A stretch of DNA of 64,000 nucleotides, taken from the NCBI GenBank assembly GCA_024233515.1, contig JACKPO010000001.1:186001-250000 (forward strand). The letters run 5' to 3'. The DNA comes from Chlamydiales bacterium. GTDB taxonomy: Bacteria; Chlamydiota; Chlamydiia; Chlamydiales; Simkaniaceae. The notes below the pieces were generated by a model. That model had not been told where the DNA came from. It saw only the letters and a program-made list of their open reading frames with translations, and did no database searches. Below, piece by piece: positions 52,893 to 61,946 of this stretch. Every line of letters begins with the position of its first letter. Position 1 is the stretch's first letter. Both the position numbers and the translations under genes were made by a program.

Positions 52893-53954
52893 CTATTTTG
52901 CTTTCTTTTTGATTGCGCGATATTGAAAGAAAAGACCTGAGAAAAGGGCAAGATTCGCTGTTAAAATGACAGCATTAAAAAGGAGAATCTGGTTGTTCTT
53001 CCGGGAAATTGAAATAAGACGCCTTCTCACATTTCTTTCAAATTTCGTCTCATCCTCAAACCACGTTGATGCATAATAGTGGTGAGCATAGAGAGCTAAG
53101 TCATCGTCAATCCGGTTGAAATAGGCAGCAGGGAAGACAATGTCGACATTCCCCTCTTTTCCTCCCCTTTCTCTCACTGCATCGTCAAAGGATGCAAATG
53201 TTCTCTGAGCCACCCGGTAAATCACCGAGTCCTTATCATTACCAGGATAAGCAGCTCCCATTTCAGCCCATCTCTCCTGGACCTTCGAAATGGCCTCCTT
53301 AAGGACGGGATGTCCCTTTTTTGCCCCAATCACATTATTACACACCGTGATAGAACTACTTAAGAGAGCTTCATGCGGGGTTTCCAAACCACAGTAGAAA
53401 TCATACTGTTGATGAAAGGGGGTGAAAGCATTAAAACATTCGACGTCATGATCCACATAGAGCCCTCCTTCTTGAAGAAGAATTTCATAGCGAAGTAGGT
53501 CTGATTTTTCTGCGTAGTTATCAGACTCCTGGAAACAATTTTGAAGAGCCGTAAACTGAAAATTGGATAAAAGATGAAGTTCCATCTTCTTATGAGGAAG
53601 AGGGCGTCGACGGTCTGTCCAAAACTTAAACGTCCAATCAGGGTGATGGTCAACCCAAGAGCGAACATTCTCTAAAGATTCTTTAGGGAAAGGATTCGGT
53701 CCAATCCAAATAAAATGAATCACTTTCGGAATTCTAAGTTCCTCATCTTTGGATACTTGTGTGGAGTGGTTTTTTTCCCAAAGGGTTTTATAGATTTCGA
53801 GATTTTGGTAATCCTCGTGGGTCTCAACGAACTTCCAAACGCTTTTATTCGAACCCATGAGTGTATTAAAGTCTTCGACCTTCTTCTCCGTTTGGATCTT
53901 GTCACACGAAAAACCAAGGAAGAAAAGGGATAGAATTAGAATGGTCTTTTTCAT
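52893..53954 (-). CDS. DXD-type glycosyltransferase (GT44/OCH1-like) with signal and C-terminal anchor
   Basis: 353 residues. The N-terminus is a signal peptide or weak lipobox (LFFLGFSC). The catalytic core is IPKVIHFIWIGPNPFP...W.FKFWTDRRRPLP, then EKSDLLRYEILLQEGGLYVDHDVEC, with an intact DXD (Asp168-His-Asp170) for metal and nucleotide-sugar. This resembles the DXD family that includes large clostridial toxins' glucosyltransferase and OCH1. A hydrophobic helix and basic tail end the protein (about 325-345). A paralogue lies next to it. The substrate is unknown. Confidence 0.8.
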   Translation of the reverse strand: MKKTILILSLFFLGFSCDKIQTEKKVEDFNTLMGSNKSVWKFVETHEDYQNLEIYKTLWEKNHSTQVSKDEELRIPKVIHFIWIGPNPFPKESLENVRSWVDHHPDWTFKFWTDRRRPLPHKKMELHLLSNFQFTALQNCFQESDNYAEKSDLLRYEILLQEGGLYVDHDVECFNAFTPFHQQYDFYCGLETPHEALLSSSITVCNNVIGAKKGHPVLKEAISKVQERWAEMGAAYPGNDKDSVIYRVAQRTFASFDDAVRERGGKEGNVDIVFPAAYFNRIDDDLALYAHHYYASTWFEDETKFERNVRRRLISISRKNNQILLFNAVILTANLALFSGLFFQYRAIKKKAK

Positions 53955-53956
53955 TT

Positions 53957-55051
53957 TTAGCCTCTCTTGAGTTCTTTATTAGTAAGAAAATATAAACCAA
54001 AACACCCTAAAAGAGCAAATAAACTAAATAATTCAACTCTCAGTATTTTAGCATCTCTCTTTCTCAGATTAATCAGGGCATTTGCAAAATATCTTTCTGT
54101 CTGCGATTGAGCCATCTCTTGCATGGCTGTTCCGTGGAAGTGTTCTGCATAGAACCCTTTCGTCCCGTGTACGGGAAAGAAATAATTTGCAGGGAAAATG
54201 ATGTCGGTATTTTCGGGGCGATTTAAATTCCCCTCCATGGCATCTGAAAGGGCAATAAAGGTCCGGTTCAAAGCTTTTTGCGCCTGCACAAAGGGATCTG
54301 TTCCAGAATATTTAGCCCCCATTACCTCCCAACGCTCGATCACTTTCCCAATCGCCCCCTTGATAACAGGGTGATGCCTCCGCGCTCCGATCACGGCATT
54401 CCCCGTGGTAATGGCCCGCCCGTTGATCCCTTCATGGGGCATCTCAAGACAGGCAAAAAAGTCATATCCGGAATGGAGATTATGAAAGGGTCTAGAACAC
54501 TTCACATTGTAATCAATGAAAAGACCACCCTCCTGATATAATACTTCATACCTTAGGATATCTGCTTTCTCCGCCCAATTCTTCGAACTATCAAAATGAC
54601 TTTTTAGAAATTGAAACTCAAAATTTTGCACAAGCTTAACATCCATCCCATTGCAGGGAGGAGGTCGCCTCCGATCTGTCCAGAACTTAAAATTCCAATC
54701 AGGGTGATGGGCAATCCAAGATCGAATATTATCGATGTATTCTCGCGGAAAAGGCTTTGGACCAAGCCAAATCAGGTGGATTGTTTTAGGGACTTTTAGA
54801 ATGGGTTGCGCTGCAAACTGAAACCGCTTGTTTTTTTGATAAAGCTCCTCAAGTTTTTCCAGTTCATTGAAATCTTTCTTTGTTTGGATATAGTTCCAGT
54901 CTTCTGTATCGACTCCCTGGAGTTTTTCAAAAGAATCATCGAGCGTCAAATATGTATCACTTTTCACTTTTGTTTTCTTGAATTGATTAGAAAAAACATA
55001 GAAAAAGACAAGAGGACAAATAAAAAGGAAAAGGATCAATTCTTTCTTCAC
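53957..55051 (-). CDS. DXD-family glycosyltransferase paralogue with DYN in place of DXD
   Basis: 364 residues, closely similar to the neighbour at 52893-53954: KTIHLIWLGPKPFPREYIDNIRSW, FKFWTDRRRPPP, EKADILRYEVLYQEGGLFIDYN. The motif position reads Asp180-Tyr-Asn182, so the second Asp of DXD is replaced. It has an N-terminal membrane helix (residues 5-21) and a C-terminal helix followed by basic residues. It may be catalytically weakened, have a different donor, or be a non-catalytic partner. The start at 55051 follows the upstream stop by four bases. Confidence 0.78.
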   Translation of the reverse strand: MKKELILFLFICPLVFFYVFSNQFKKTKVKSDTYLTLDDSFEKLQGVDTEDWNYIQTKKDFNELEKLEELYQKNKRFQFAAQPILKVPKTIHLIWLGPKPFPREYIDNIRSWIAHHPDWNFKFWTDRRRPPPCNGMDVKLVQNFEFQFLKSHFDSSKNWAEKADILRYEVLYQEGGLFIDYNVKCSRPFHNLHSGYDFFACLEMPHEGINGRAITTGNAVIGARRHHPVIKGAIGKVIERWEVMGAKYSGTDPFVQAQKALNRTFIALSDAMEGNLNRPENTDIIFPANYFFPVHGTKGFYAEHFHGTAMQEMAQSQTERYFANALINLRKRDAKILRVELFSLFALLGCFGLYFLTNKELKRG

Positions 55052-55054
55052 AAC

Positions 55055-56653
55055 TTACCTATGAACAAACTCTGGGATGAATGAAACATCAATTGTCTCG
55101 TTTTCAATCTCCTCTAGACGGGAAATGTCAATTTTCAGCCCTTGATCAAAATAAGTGAGAAGCTGCTTCGTTGAGATTTTAGAGACTTTCTCAGAGGCTC
55201 CTTCGTTTTCCATTGCGATATTTAACGGAAGACTCACCGCTTTTGACTTATCGTAGTATAGACCAACGCTAGATAAGTTTGCACCTTCATTCCACAGCGC
55301 CTCAAGAATATTTGGACTATGAAATTTCATATTGGTGAAATCGGGCTCAATCTCCTCCTTCTTAAAGAGAGTCATCTTTAATGAATGAGGGGTACGCCAC
55401 TCCCCTTCCATTGTCGAAAATTGCCACCCAAACACCCCTTCTTGAATTAAGAGCTTTTGCTTCTCAGGATGATCCGTTAAATGATTTCCTAAACAAAAAT
55501 AAAAACCATGAGCACCTGTTTCTTTCAAAAGATTTACAGCCTCACTAAAATCTATTGACTCCTTGATTAGAAAATCATCAAAAGCAAAGGTAACATAACG
55601 GGCAGAGGAAACATTTCGATCGAAGAGAATTTTTTTAACAACCGGCGCAAAATCATCGCTCGGATTTTCCACAGATTGCCTGAGGTATATGACATTTGGG
55701 AACGCTTCTTTCACTTTTACATATCCTTTCTCGTAATGATCATTCCCAGCGCGGTAAATGACATACTGACGATGCAACCCTTCAAGAAATTTTTCAGAAG
55801 ACTCCAGAAAAGCATAAAGCTGAAGGGGGCGATTGTAGGAAAAGACTAACAGATCCACCCGCTCCTCATCTTTCGAGAAGTCATGCCATGGATAGTCCTT
55901 GAGTGGGAAATAGCTATAGGATCGACGTCGATCTATCTCCTTTGGTTCGGATGAGGAAAAGATAAGAGGATCCTCAATTCCATATGAATGATTGCCAGCA
56001 AGTTCCAATAAACTTGGAAAAAACCGTTTCTCTAAGTTCTTATCAGAAAACATCCCTTCAGCTAGAAAATCTTCTAATTTGATCTGTTTTGCCAACCCAA
56101 TATAGAATGTCTGGTAACTTCCCTCATTCCATCTCTTTTCGTAAGTTGAGGTTTTGATCTCTTGGCATGTCGCCATCCATACATTAGGATTGGCGAAATG
56201 TTTGTTTATGGTTGATAGAACCTGAGAATGGGCAAAGGTTTCCCCTTGTTTCAAAAGGACCATGACTTCTTGATTCCGACAAGCGTGAATCGCTCGATAA
56301 AGCAATTCACTTTCAGCAATTCCTTTTTTTCTTTCAACGTAGGTGACTTTTCCATCGTGATCATAATTTTGGAGGAATCGTTTTCCTTTCTCCCTTCCCT
56401 CTCCAATATAGATTACCCGAAATGGCTCATAATCCTGATTCAACACACTAAGAAGCCTTTCCTCAACCCCCATTTCTTCTTCAAACATGAGGACAACAAA
56501 GGGCTTTTCTTCCATGACAGGTTCGGTTGAATAACTCACCTGCCTTTTTTTCGCCTCTCTCTTTGCCTGAATTTCTCCCTGTACTTCACGAAACCCAAAT
56601 CCGATCAGAAATCCCAATGCAATGAAAACTAGAATACTTAAAAAACGCCTCAT
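55055..56653 (-). CDS. Membrane-anchored glycosyltransferase-like protein (paralogue B)
   Basis: 532 residues with a membrane anchor at residues 5-22. The first domain (PFVVLMFEEEMGVEERLLSVLNQDYEPFRVIYIG) is GT2-like; the second (VDLLVFSYNRPLQLYAFLESS...VTFAFDDFLIKESID) is another transferase-like fold with an acidic DD. The C-terminal GFYFCLGN...GVFGWQFSTMEG...TPHSLKMTLFKKE aligns with paralogue A. It is the first gene of the five-gene cluster. The domain order suggests two sugar additions by one protein. Confidence 0.75.
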   Translation of the reverse strand: MRRFLSILVFIALGFLIGFGFREVQGEIQAKREAKKRQVSYSTEPVMEEKPFVVLMFEEEMGVEERLLSVLNQDYEPFRVIYIGEGREKGKRFLQNYDHDGKVTYVERKKGIAESELLYRAIHACRNQEVMVLLKQGETFAHSQVLSTINKHFANPNVWMATCQEIKTSTYEKRWNEGSYQTFYIGLAKQIKLEDFLAEGMFSDKNLEKRFFPSLLELAGNHSYGIEDPLIFSSSEPKEIDRRRSYSYFPLKDYPWHDFSKDEERVDLLVFSYNRPLQLYAFLESSEKFLEGLHRQYVIYRAGNDHYEKGYVKVKEAFPNVIYLRQSVENPSDDFAPVVKKILFDRNVSSARYVTFAFDDFLIKESIDFSEAVNLLKETGAHGFYFCLGNHLTDHPEKQKLLIQEGVFGWQFSTMEGEWRTPHSLKMTLFKKEEIEPDFTNMKFHSPNILEALWNEGANLSSVGLYYDKSKAVSLPLNIAMENEGASEKVSKISTKQLLTYFDQGLKIDISRLEEIENETIDVSFIPEFVHR

Positions 56654-56710
56654 GGATCATTCCTTTTTTCAAAAGGGGTAAAAGTATGTCATTTCCCATT
56701 CAGATTCAAC

Positions 56711-56766
56711 AAAAAATTTGCGAGAGCCGCCTTGCCAAATTCCCAACTTTTGAATCACGTCAGGTA
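56711..56766 (-). repeat. Half copy of dispersed inverted-repeat element
   Basis: Read on the minus strand it begins TACCTGACGTGATT and continues as the left arm of the 21256 element, including TTGGCAAGGCGGC and the following AATTTTTTG. The opposite arm is absent. It lies between the glycosyltransferase cluster and topA. Confidence 0.75.
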
Positions 56767-56898
56767 TAATACTGAATTTTTTTTTGTCTCGTTTTTATGA
56801 GATTTTTATAGACAAAAAGTGCCTTTAATCGGACGGGGCTTGCAATAAATGAGAGAAATTAAGTAGCCTGAAATGCTTACCATTTATTTAATGTAATT

Positions 56899-59469
56899 AT
56901 GAGTAAAGGAAAAACCTTAATCATCGTCGAGTCTCCAACGAAAGTAAAGACTCTAAAGAAGTTTCTTGGAAACGCGTATCACGTAGAATCCTCCGTGGGG
57001 CATATCCGCGACCTCCCTTCCAAAGGGTTCGGAATTGACCTGGAGAATGGGTTCGAGCCTGCCTATGAAAATCTTCCAGATAAGAAAGATGTCATTGCTA
57101 AGCTCAAAAAAGCGGCGAAAGAATGCGATACCGTTTACCTCTCCCCTGACCCTGACCGCGAAGGGGAAGCCATCGCTTGGCATATCGCTCATATTCTTCC
57201 TAAAGGCCCTAAAGTTGAGCGTGTTACCTTCAATGCGATCACCAAAGATGCCGTCTCAGAAGCATTAAAACATCCTAGAAAGATTAACCTCGCCGTTGTT
57301 AATGCCCAACAAGCACGCCGCCTCCTTGATCGAATGGTGGGATACAAGATCTCTCCCCTTCTCCAGCGCCGGATCAAGCGGAGTGGATCGGGAAGCCTTT
57401 CAGCAGGGAGAGTTCAATCGGTTGCCCTCAAGCTTGTCGTTGACCGTGAAAAAGAGATTGAAGCATTCAATCCAGTCGAATACTGGACCATTTCTACAAC
57501 CCTCCAGGGAGATCCTAAAGAGCGCTCCTTTGATGCAACCCTCTCGTTGATTGATGGAAAACGGATCGAAAAAGAGGAAATACCCGGGAAAGAGGTTGCC
57601 CTCATTTCAAACGAAATTGAGGCAAAAAAGCTGGTGACGAAGCTGAAGCATTCATCTTACACCATCAGTAAAGTTGAGAAGAAAGAGAAAAGGCGTCATC
57701 CCGTCCCCCCTTTTATTACCTCAACCCTTCAACAAGAAGCGAGTCGTCACTATGGATACTCTGCCTCACGCACAATGGGGATTGCCCAAAGTCTTTACGA
57801 AGGGGTTGACCTAGGCTCAGAAGGAACAGAAGGTTTGATCACCTATATGCGTACTGATTCCACCCGTGTGGAAATGGAGGCGATCAATGCTGTACGTACA
57901 CTGATTGATGGAGCTTATGGGAAGGCGTTCCTCCCTCAAAAGCCAAACATGTACAAATCAAAGAAAAGTGCGCAAGATGCCCACGAAGCGATTCGCCCCA
58001 CAAACCTCTCCCACCCTCCTGATGTTATCAAGTCTTATCTCAGCATCGATCAATACAAAATTTATCTGCTTATCTGGCAACGTTTCCTTGCCTCGCAAAT
58101 GCAACCAGCCATTTATGATACTGTCTCTTGTGAGATTCAAACCGATCAGGATCTCACCCTCCGTGCCACAGGCTCGATCATTAAGTTTAAAGGATTCCTG
58201 GCGGTTTACGAGGAACGTGAAGACTTAGAAGATGATGAGAATAAGCAAGATACTGATAAACTTCTCCCCCCTGTTAAAGTCGGGCAGACGTTAAAACTCC
58301 TCGATATTGCTTCAAACCAATCGTTCACAAAGCCTCCCCCTCGTTTCACAGAAGCTTCGTTGGTCAAAGAATTAGAAAAGTCGGGGATCGGAAGACCTTC
58401 AACGTACGCCTCGATCATGAACAAAATTCAAGGACGCGCCTATACAACGAAAGAGCGCTTAGCCCTTAAACCGACTGAGCTCGGAAAAATCATCGCCCAA
58501 ATGCTTGAAAATCATTTTGCCATGATTATGGACATCAAGTTTACGGCGCGGATGGAAGATGATCTCGATGAAATCGCTGATGCAAAACAGGATTGGAAAG
58601 AATTCTTAGATCAATTTTGGACAAAGTTTGTTCCTGTCCTAGAGAAAGCAGAAAAAGAGGCGTTTGTTCCTAAGCTCATGACAGATATCAACTGTCCTAA
58701 ATGTGGAAACAAACTTCAGAAAATTTGGTCTCGCGATAAATATTTTTATGGATGCTCCAACTATCCTGACTGTAAATTCACCGTTTCTATTGAATCACTA
58801 GAATTTAAGAAAGAAGATTACGCAGAAAATTTCGATTGGGATCAAGCATGTCCAAAATGCTCCTCACCTATGAAAATTCGCTTTGGGCGCTTTGGAGCTT
58901 TCTTAGGGTGCGAACGTTATCCAGATTGTAATGGAATTGTGAATATCCCCAAGAAAGATGAGCCGATTCCTGAAGATCTTCCGAAATGTCCTGCCATTGG
59001 ATGTGATGGTGAGATTAAACAACGTCGGAGCCGTTGGGGGAAACCTTTCTTTAGCTGCTCAAACTACCCAGACTGTAATGTGATCGTCAATCAACTCGAT
59101 GACTTAGAGGTGAAATATCACGACTATCCCAAAACGCCTTATATAAAAAAATCGAAAGGGACTGCAAAGAAAAAGACCGCAAAAAAAACAGCGAAAAAAT
59201 CTACAGCGAAAAAGAAAAAAACAACGAAGAAAATAGGAACTCCCCTTCCTTTATCTAAGGAACTACAAGCCATTGTTGGAGCCACTGAGCTCACACGTCC
59301 TGAAGTGACAAAGAAGGTCTGGGACTATATCAAGGCAAAAGAGCTGCAGGATCCCACAAATAAACGCCTGATTGTTCCTGATGACAAGCTCGCAAAAGTC
59401 TTCGGACATTCAGATCCCGTTGATATGATGAAACTCGCTGGTATCCTTAGCAAACATATTAATCCATAA
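56899..59469 (+). CDS. topA: DNA topoisomerase I with C-terminal SWIB domain
   Basis: 856 residues. TOPRIM at the N-terminus (TLIIVESPTKVKTLKKFL; SPDPDREGEAIAWHI), catalytic Tyr316 in LITYMRTDST, three C4-type zinc ribbons (CPKCGNKL...CSNYPDC; CPKCSSPM...CERYPDC; CPAIGCDG...CSNYPDC), a Lys/Ala-rich histone-H1-like linker (residues about 752-778), and a final SWIB domain (LQAIVGATELTRPEVTKKVWDYIKAKELQD...LIVPDDKL). The TopA-SWIB fusion is a chlamydial hallmark. It relaxes negative supercoils; the SWIB part may bind chromatin or transcription proteins. Confidence 0.97.
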   Translation: MSKGKTLIIVESPTKVKTLKKFLGNAYHVESSVGHIRDLPSKGFGIDLENGFEPAYENLPDKKDVIAKLKKAAKECDTVYLSPDPDREGEAIAWHIAHILPKGPKVERVTFNAITKDAVSEALKHPRKINLAVVNAQQARRLLDRMVGYKISPLLQRRIKRSGSGSLSAGRVQSVALKLVVDREKEIEAFNPVEYWTISTTLQGDPKERSFDATLSLIDGKRIEKEEIPGKEVALISNEIEAKKLVTKLKHSSYTISKVEKKEKRRHPVPPFITSTLQQEASRHYGYSASRTMGIAQSLYEGVDLGSEGTEGLITYMRTDSTRVEMEAINAVRTLIDGAYGKAFLPQKPNMYKSKKSAQDAHEAIRPTNLSHPPDVIKSYLSIDQYKIYLLIWQRFLASQMQPAIYDTVSCEIQTDQDLTLRATGSIIKFKGFLAVYEEREDLEDDENKQDTDKLLPPVKVGQTLKLLDIASNQSFTKPPPRFTEASLVKELEKSGIGRPSTYASIMNKIQGRAYTTKERLALKPTELGKIIAQMLENHFAMIMDIKFTARMEDDLDEIADAKQDWKEFLDQFWTKFVPVLEKAEKEAFVPKLMTDINCPKCGNKLQKIWSRDKYFYGCSNYPDCKFTVSIESLEFKKEDYAENFDWDQACPKCSSPMKIRFGRFGAFLGCERYPDCNGIVNIPKKDEPIPEDLPKCPAIGCDGEIKQRRSRWGKPFFSCSNYPDCNVIVNQLDDLEVKYHDYPKTPYIKKSKGTAKKKTAKKTAKKSTAKKKKTTKKIGTPLPLSKELQAIVGATELTRPEVTKKVWDYIKAKELQDPTNKRLIVPDDKLAKVFGHSDPVDMMKLAGILSKHINP

Positions 59470-60683
59470 TGACGCTTCGTCAGTTTCAACACCTTCTGAT
59501 CTACCTCTTTGCCTTCTTTGGGCCCTTAGGAACTCTTCTCACCCCCTCTTGTTTTCCCGCGGCTTTTAGATTTTATCAGTTTCTTCTCATTCTATTTCCC
59601 CTGTTTTTCCTGAAGTTGAGGATCTCTCAATGGAAAATGACATTTGCGTTTCTCCCCTTTTTGTTTTATTGCATCCTTTCGGCCTTCTTTACTCATCAAC
59701 GCCCCTTTTATGAAGATGCCTATCCTCTTTTTAGGTCCTTCCTTCTCCTAGCGCAAACCCTTTTCATGTTAGGAGCTGCTTATTGCTACACGGGGGAAAA
59801 AGAACGGCTCATTAAACTATACCTGGGGGGATATTTCCTTTCACTCTTGGTTGGCTATCTATTTTTCCTCGGATATTATACCCAATTCCTCTCTATAGAA
59901 CTCATACAACGCTTTTCCATCGAAACTCAAACTGAATGGGGACTCCTCCGCTTTTCCCCAGGAACATATCCTAATGAGTATGGAAACATTTCTAGTTTTG
60001 CCCTTTCTACTCTTCTGATATTTTTTGCACGAAAGAGACGATTCCTGACTTTAATGTTGATCATCTTCACGTTTGTCGCTTTTCTTCTTACAACAACTCG
60101 CGCCGCCTATCTATCCTTTCTCGTTTGTTTGATGTATCTTTCTTTCCAATCACGAGAGATTCGCAAATTGATGACATTTTTCTCTTTGATTGGTCTTTTG
60201 ATTCTCTTATTACTAAAACTGTACTCGATTGATTTTCTTCAAATTTTCATTGGAGGAATTAAGGCCATCAATTTTTATGAGGGATCTGTCGGAATGCGCG
60301 TGGCTGCGTGGGTTAAAGGCTTCCTAGACTTAAACGAACATCTTATTTTGGGAAATGGATTTGGATCAGATATCTATGCACACAACATCTATCTAGAGCT
60401 TCTCTTTGAGCTGGGACTCATCGGGGTAATGGTTTTAGTCGTCACCTTCATCTATTCCCTTTCTAGCTATAGCTTCTCTTTGAAATTTTTTTGGAAAGAG
60501 CGAAAAAGTTTGATGGGGATGATTACAGTCGTTGGACTCATCCACGTTTTTATGTTTGCTCTTACAAACCACAATCTCCACCATCATCTCACCTTCTTTT
60601 CTTTCCTCCTGTTTAATCTCTATCTATTTGGCTATAGGAGAGACGAGGCAAAGGTTTCATATTTAAGACGAACAGAAGCCTGA
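59469..60683 (+). CDS. O-antigen ligase / Wzy-like polysaccharide polymerase
   Basis: 404 residues, about 10-11 membrane helices, with a periplasmic loop region containing FSPGTYPNEYGNISSFAL and the family's signature TTTRAAYLSFLV and GNGFGSDIYAHNIYLELLFELGLIG (the H-N-x-Y-L-E-L motif of Wzy_C/WaaL). It would polymerise or ligate undecaprenyl-linked sugar to a lipid or other acceptor. The start overlaps the topA stop (TAATG). It supports the view that this region makes an envelope glycan. Overlaps the convergent GT4 gene by 52 bases. Confidence 0.85.
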   Translation: MTLRQFQHLLIYLFAFFGPLGTLLTPSCFPAAFRFYQFLLILFPLFFLKLRISQWKMTFAFLPFLFYCILSAFFTHQRPFYEDAYPLFRSFLLLAQTLFMLGAAYCYTGEKERLIKLYLGGYFLSLLVGYLFFLGYYTQFLSIELIQRFSIETQTEWGLLRFSPGTYPNEYGNISSFALSTLLIFFARKRRFLTLMLIIFTFVAFLLTTTRAAYLSFLVCLMYLSFQSREIRKLMTFFSLIGLLILLLLKLYSIDFLQIFIGGIKAINFYEGSVGMRVAAWVKGFLDLNEHLILGNGFGSDIYAHNIYLELLFELGLIGVMVLVVTFIYSLSSYSFSLKFFWKERKSLMGMITVVGLIHVFMFALTNHNLHHHLTFFSFLLFNLYLFGYRRDEAKVSYLRRTEA

Positions 60684-61744
60684 AACTTCTCCTTAAATGC
60701 TTCTTCGCGAAACTGCTCGGCATGACGACGAATTGTTCGAGGATCGAACGACTCTTTCTCGAATTTTTGAATGGCTTCTAAGAGCGCTGAAACCGTCTGC
60801 TCTGGGAAAAAAATACCGGTCTTGTTTTGGGCAACGGTCTCCAATGCCCCTCCTTTTCCGAGAGCAATAACAGGGGTTCCACACCCTTGTGCTTCAACAG
60901 GAAGAATTCCAAAGTCTTCAATCGAGGCAAAGATAAATGCTTTTGCATTTTGAAGGTATTTTTTCAGTTCTTCTCTTTCTTGATAGGGAAGGATTTCGAT
61001 GTTCTTAGCCGCTTTTTTCTTTATTTTGTCTTCTTCAGGTCCTTCTCCGATCACGACAAGTTTTTTATCCGGCATTGCAGCAAAGGCTTCAACAATCAGG
61101 TCCATTTTTTTATAGGGGACCATCCGTGAAATTGTCAGATAATAGTCTTGTTTTTCTTCCTTAAGGGTATAAAAGTTTAAGTCTACAGGTGGATAAACCA
61201 CTTCAGCCTCTTGTTTGTAAAGCTGCTTGATTCTCCTTGCAACATAATGAGAATTCGCTAAGTAGGCATTCACTCGAGCAGAAGAGTGGGCATCCCACAT
61301 TCTCAAATAGTGAAGAAAACATTTTGCCACCACCCCCTTCACTCCACTTTTAAGGCGTGCCTCTTTGAGATACTGTTGATAAAGATCCCATGCATACCTC
61401 ATTGGAGTATGGCAATAACAGATGTGCATTTGATCCGCATGGGTCAACACACCTTTAGCTGTTGAATGAGATGAGGAAATCACAAGATCATAAGCGCTAA
61501 GATCAAACTGCTCGATCGCAAGAGGAAATAGAGGGAGATAACTTCGGTATTTCTTCTCTGCTTTTGGGAGTTTCTGGATAAAAGAGGTTTTGATATCGAG
61601 CCCTTCAAAGGGGGTCCCTTTGAGATTTTCTGTGTTTTTCACAAGCGTAAAAAGATCTGCTGGATAGAGTTCAATGAGCGATTCAAGGACTCTCTCTGCT
61701 CCACCCATTGCTGTCAACCAGTCATGTACTAATGCAACTTTCAT
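60632..61744 (-). CDS. GT4-family glycosyltransferase
   Basis: About 370 residues of the GT-B fold. N-terminal KVALVHDWLTAMGGAERVLESL is typical of mannosyl/rhamnosyltransferases; the C-terminal donor-binding part has YYLTISRMVPYKKMDLIVEAF, VVIGEGPEEDKIKK, FIFASIEDFGILPVEAQGCGTPVIALGKGGALETV with the E-x7-E pattern. It is cytoplasmic. The start is set at the family N-terminus (61744), although no good ribosome site precedes it. It may act with the O-antigen-ligase-like protein next door. Confidence 0.9.
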   Translation of the reverse strand: MKVALVHDWLTAMGGAERVLESLIELYPADLFTLVKNTENLKGTPFEGLDIKTSFIQKLPKAEKKYRSYLPLFPLAIEQFDLSAYDLVISSSHSTAKGVLTHADQMHICYCHTPMRYAWDLYQQYLKEARLKSGVKGVVAKCFLHYLRMWDAHSSARVNAYLANSHYVARRIKQLYKQEAEVVYPPVDLNFYTLKEEKQDYYLTISRMVPYKKMDLIVEAFAAMPDKKLVVIGEGPEEDKIKKKAAKNIEILPYQEREELKKYLQNAKAFIFASIEDFGILPVEAQGCGTPVIALGKGGALETVAQNKTGIFFPEQTVSALLEAIQKFEKESFDPRTIRRHAEQFREEAFKEKFQASVRLKYETFASSLL

Positions 61745-61852
61745 CCCTCTACTATAGCGTAAGGCAAGACGAAGTACAAGCGCGATCGTTCTTTCCCCTT
61801 GCAACAGCCTCTACGATTTTGTATAGTTTCATTCCTAGATACAGATAGCTAT

Positions 61853-61877
61853 ACCTAACATGATTCACTTTAGGTAG
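61853..61877. repeat. Collapsed copy of dispersed inverted-repeat element
   Basis: TACCTAACATGATTCA (61853-61868) followed directly by CTTTAGGTA (61869-61877) joins the two outer ends of the element with the interior deleted. It lies between the GT4 gene and the E1 alpha gene. Confidence 0.6.
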
Positions 61878-61946
61878 ATGTCCAGGAATCAATGAAAAGA
61901 TTTCTGGTTTTCTATTTAGGCTGGGAAAAAATAAAGGATTCGTCTT

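Noticed and set aside
52893..53954. Calling the DXD glycosyltransferase a host-directed cytotoxin
   Set aside because: It lacks the other toxin domains and carries a signal and C-terminal anchor; the toxin-like core alone does not justify that claim.
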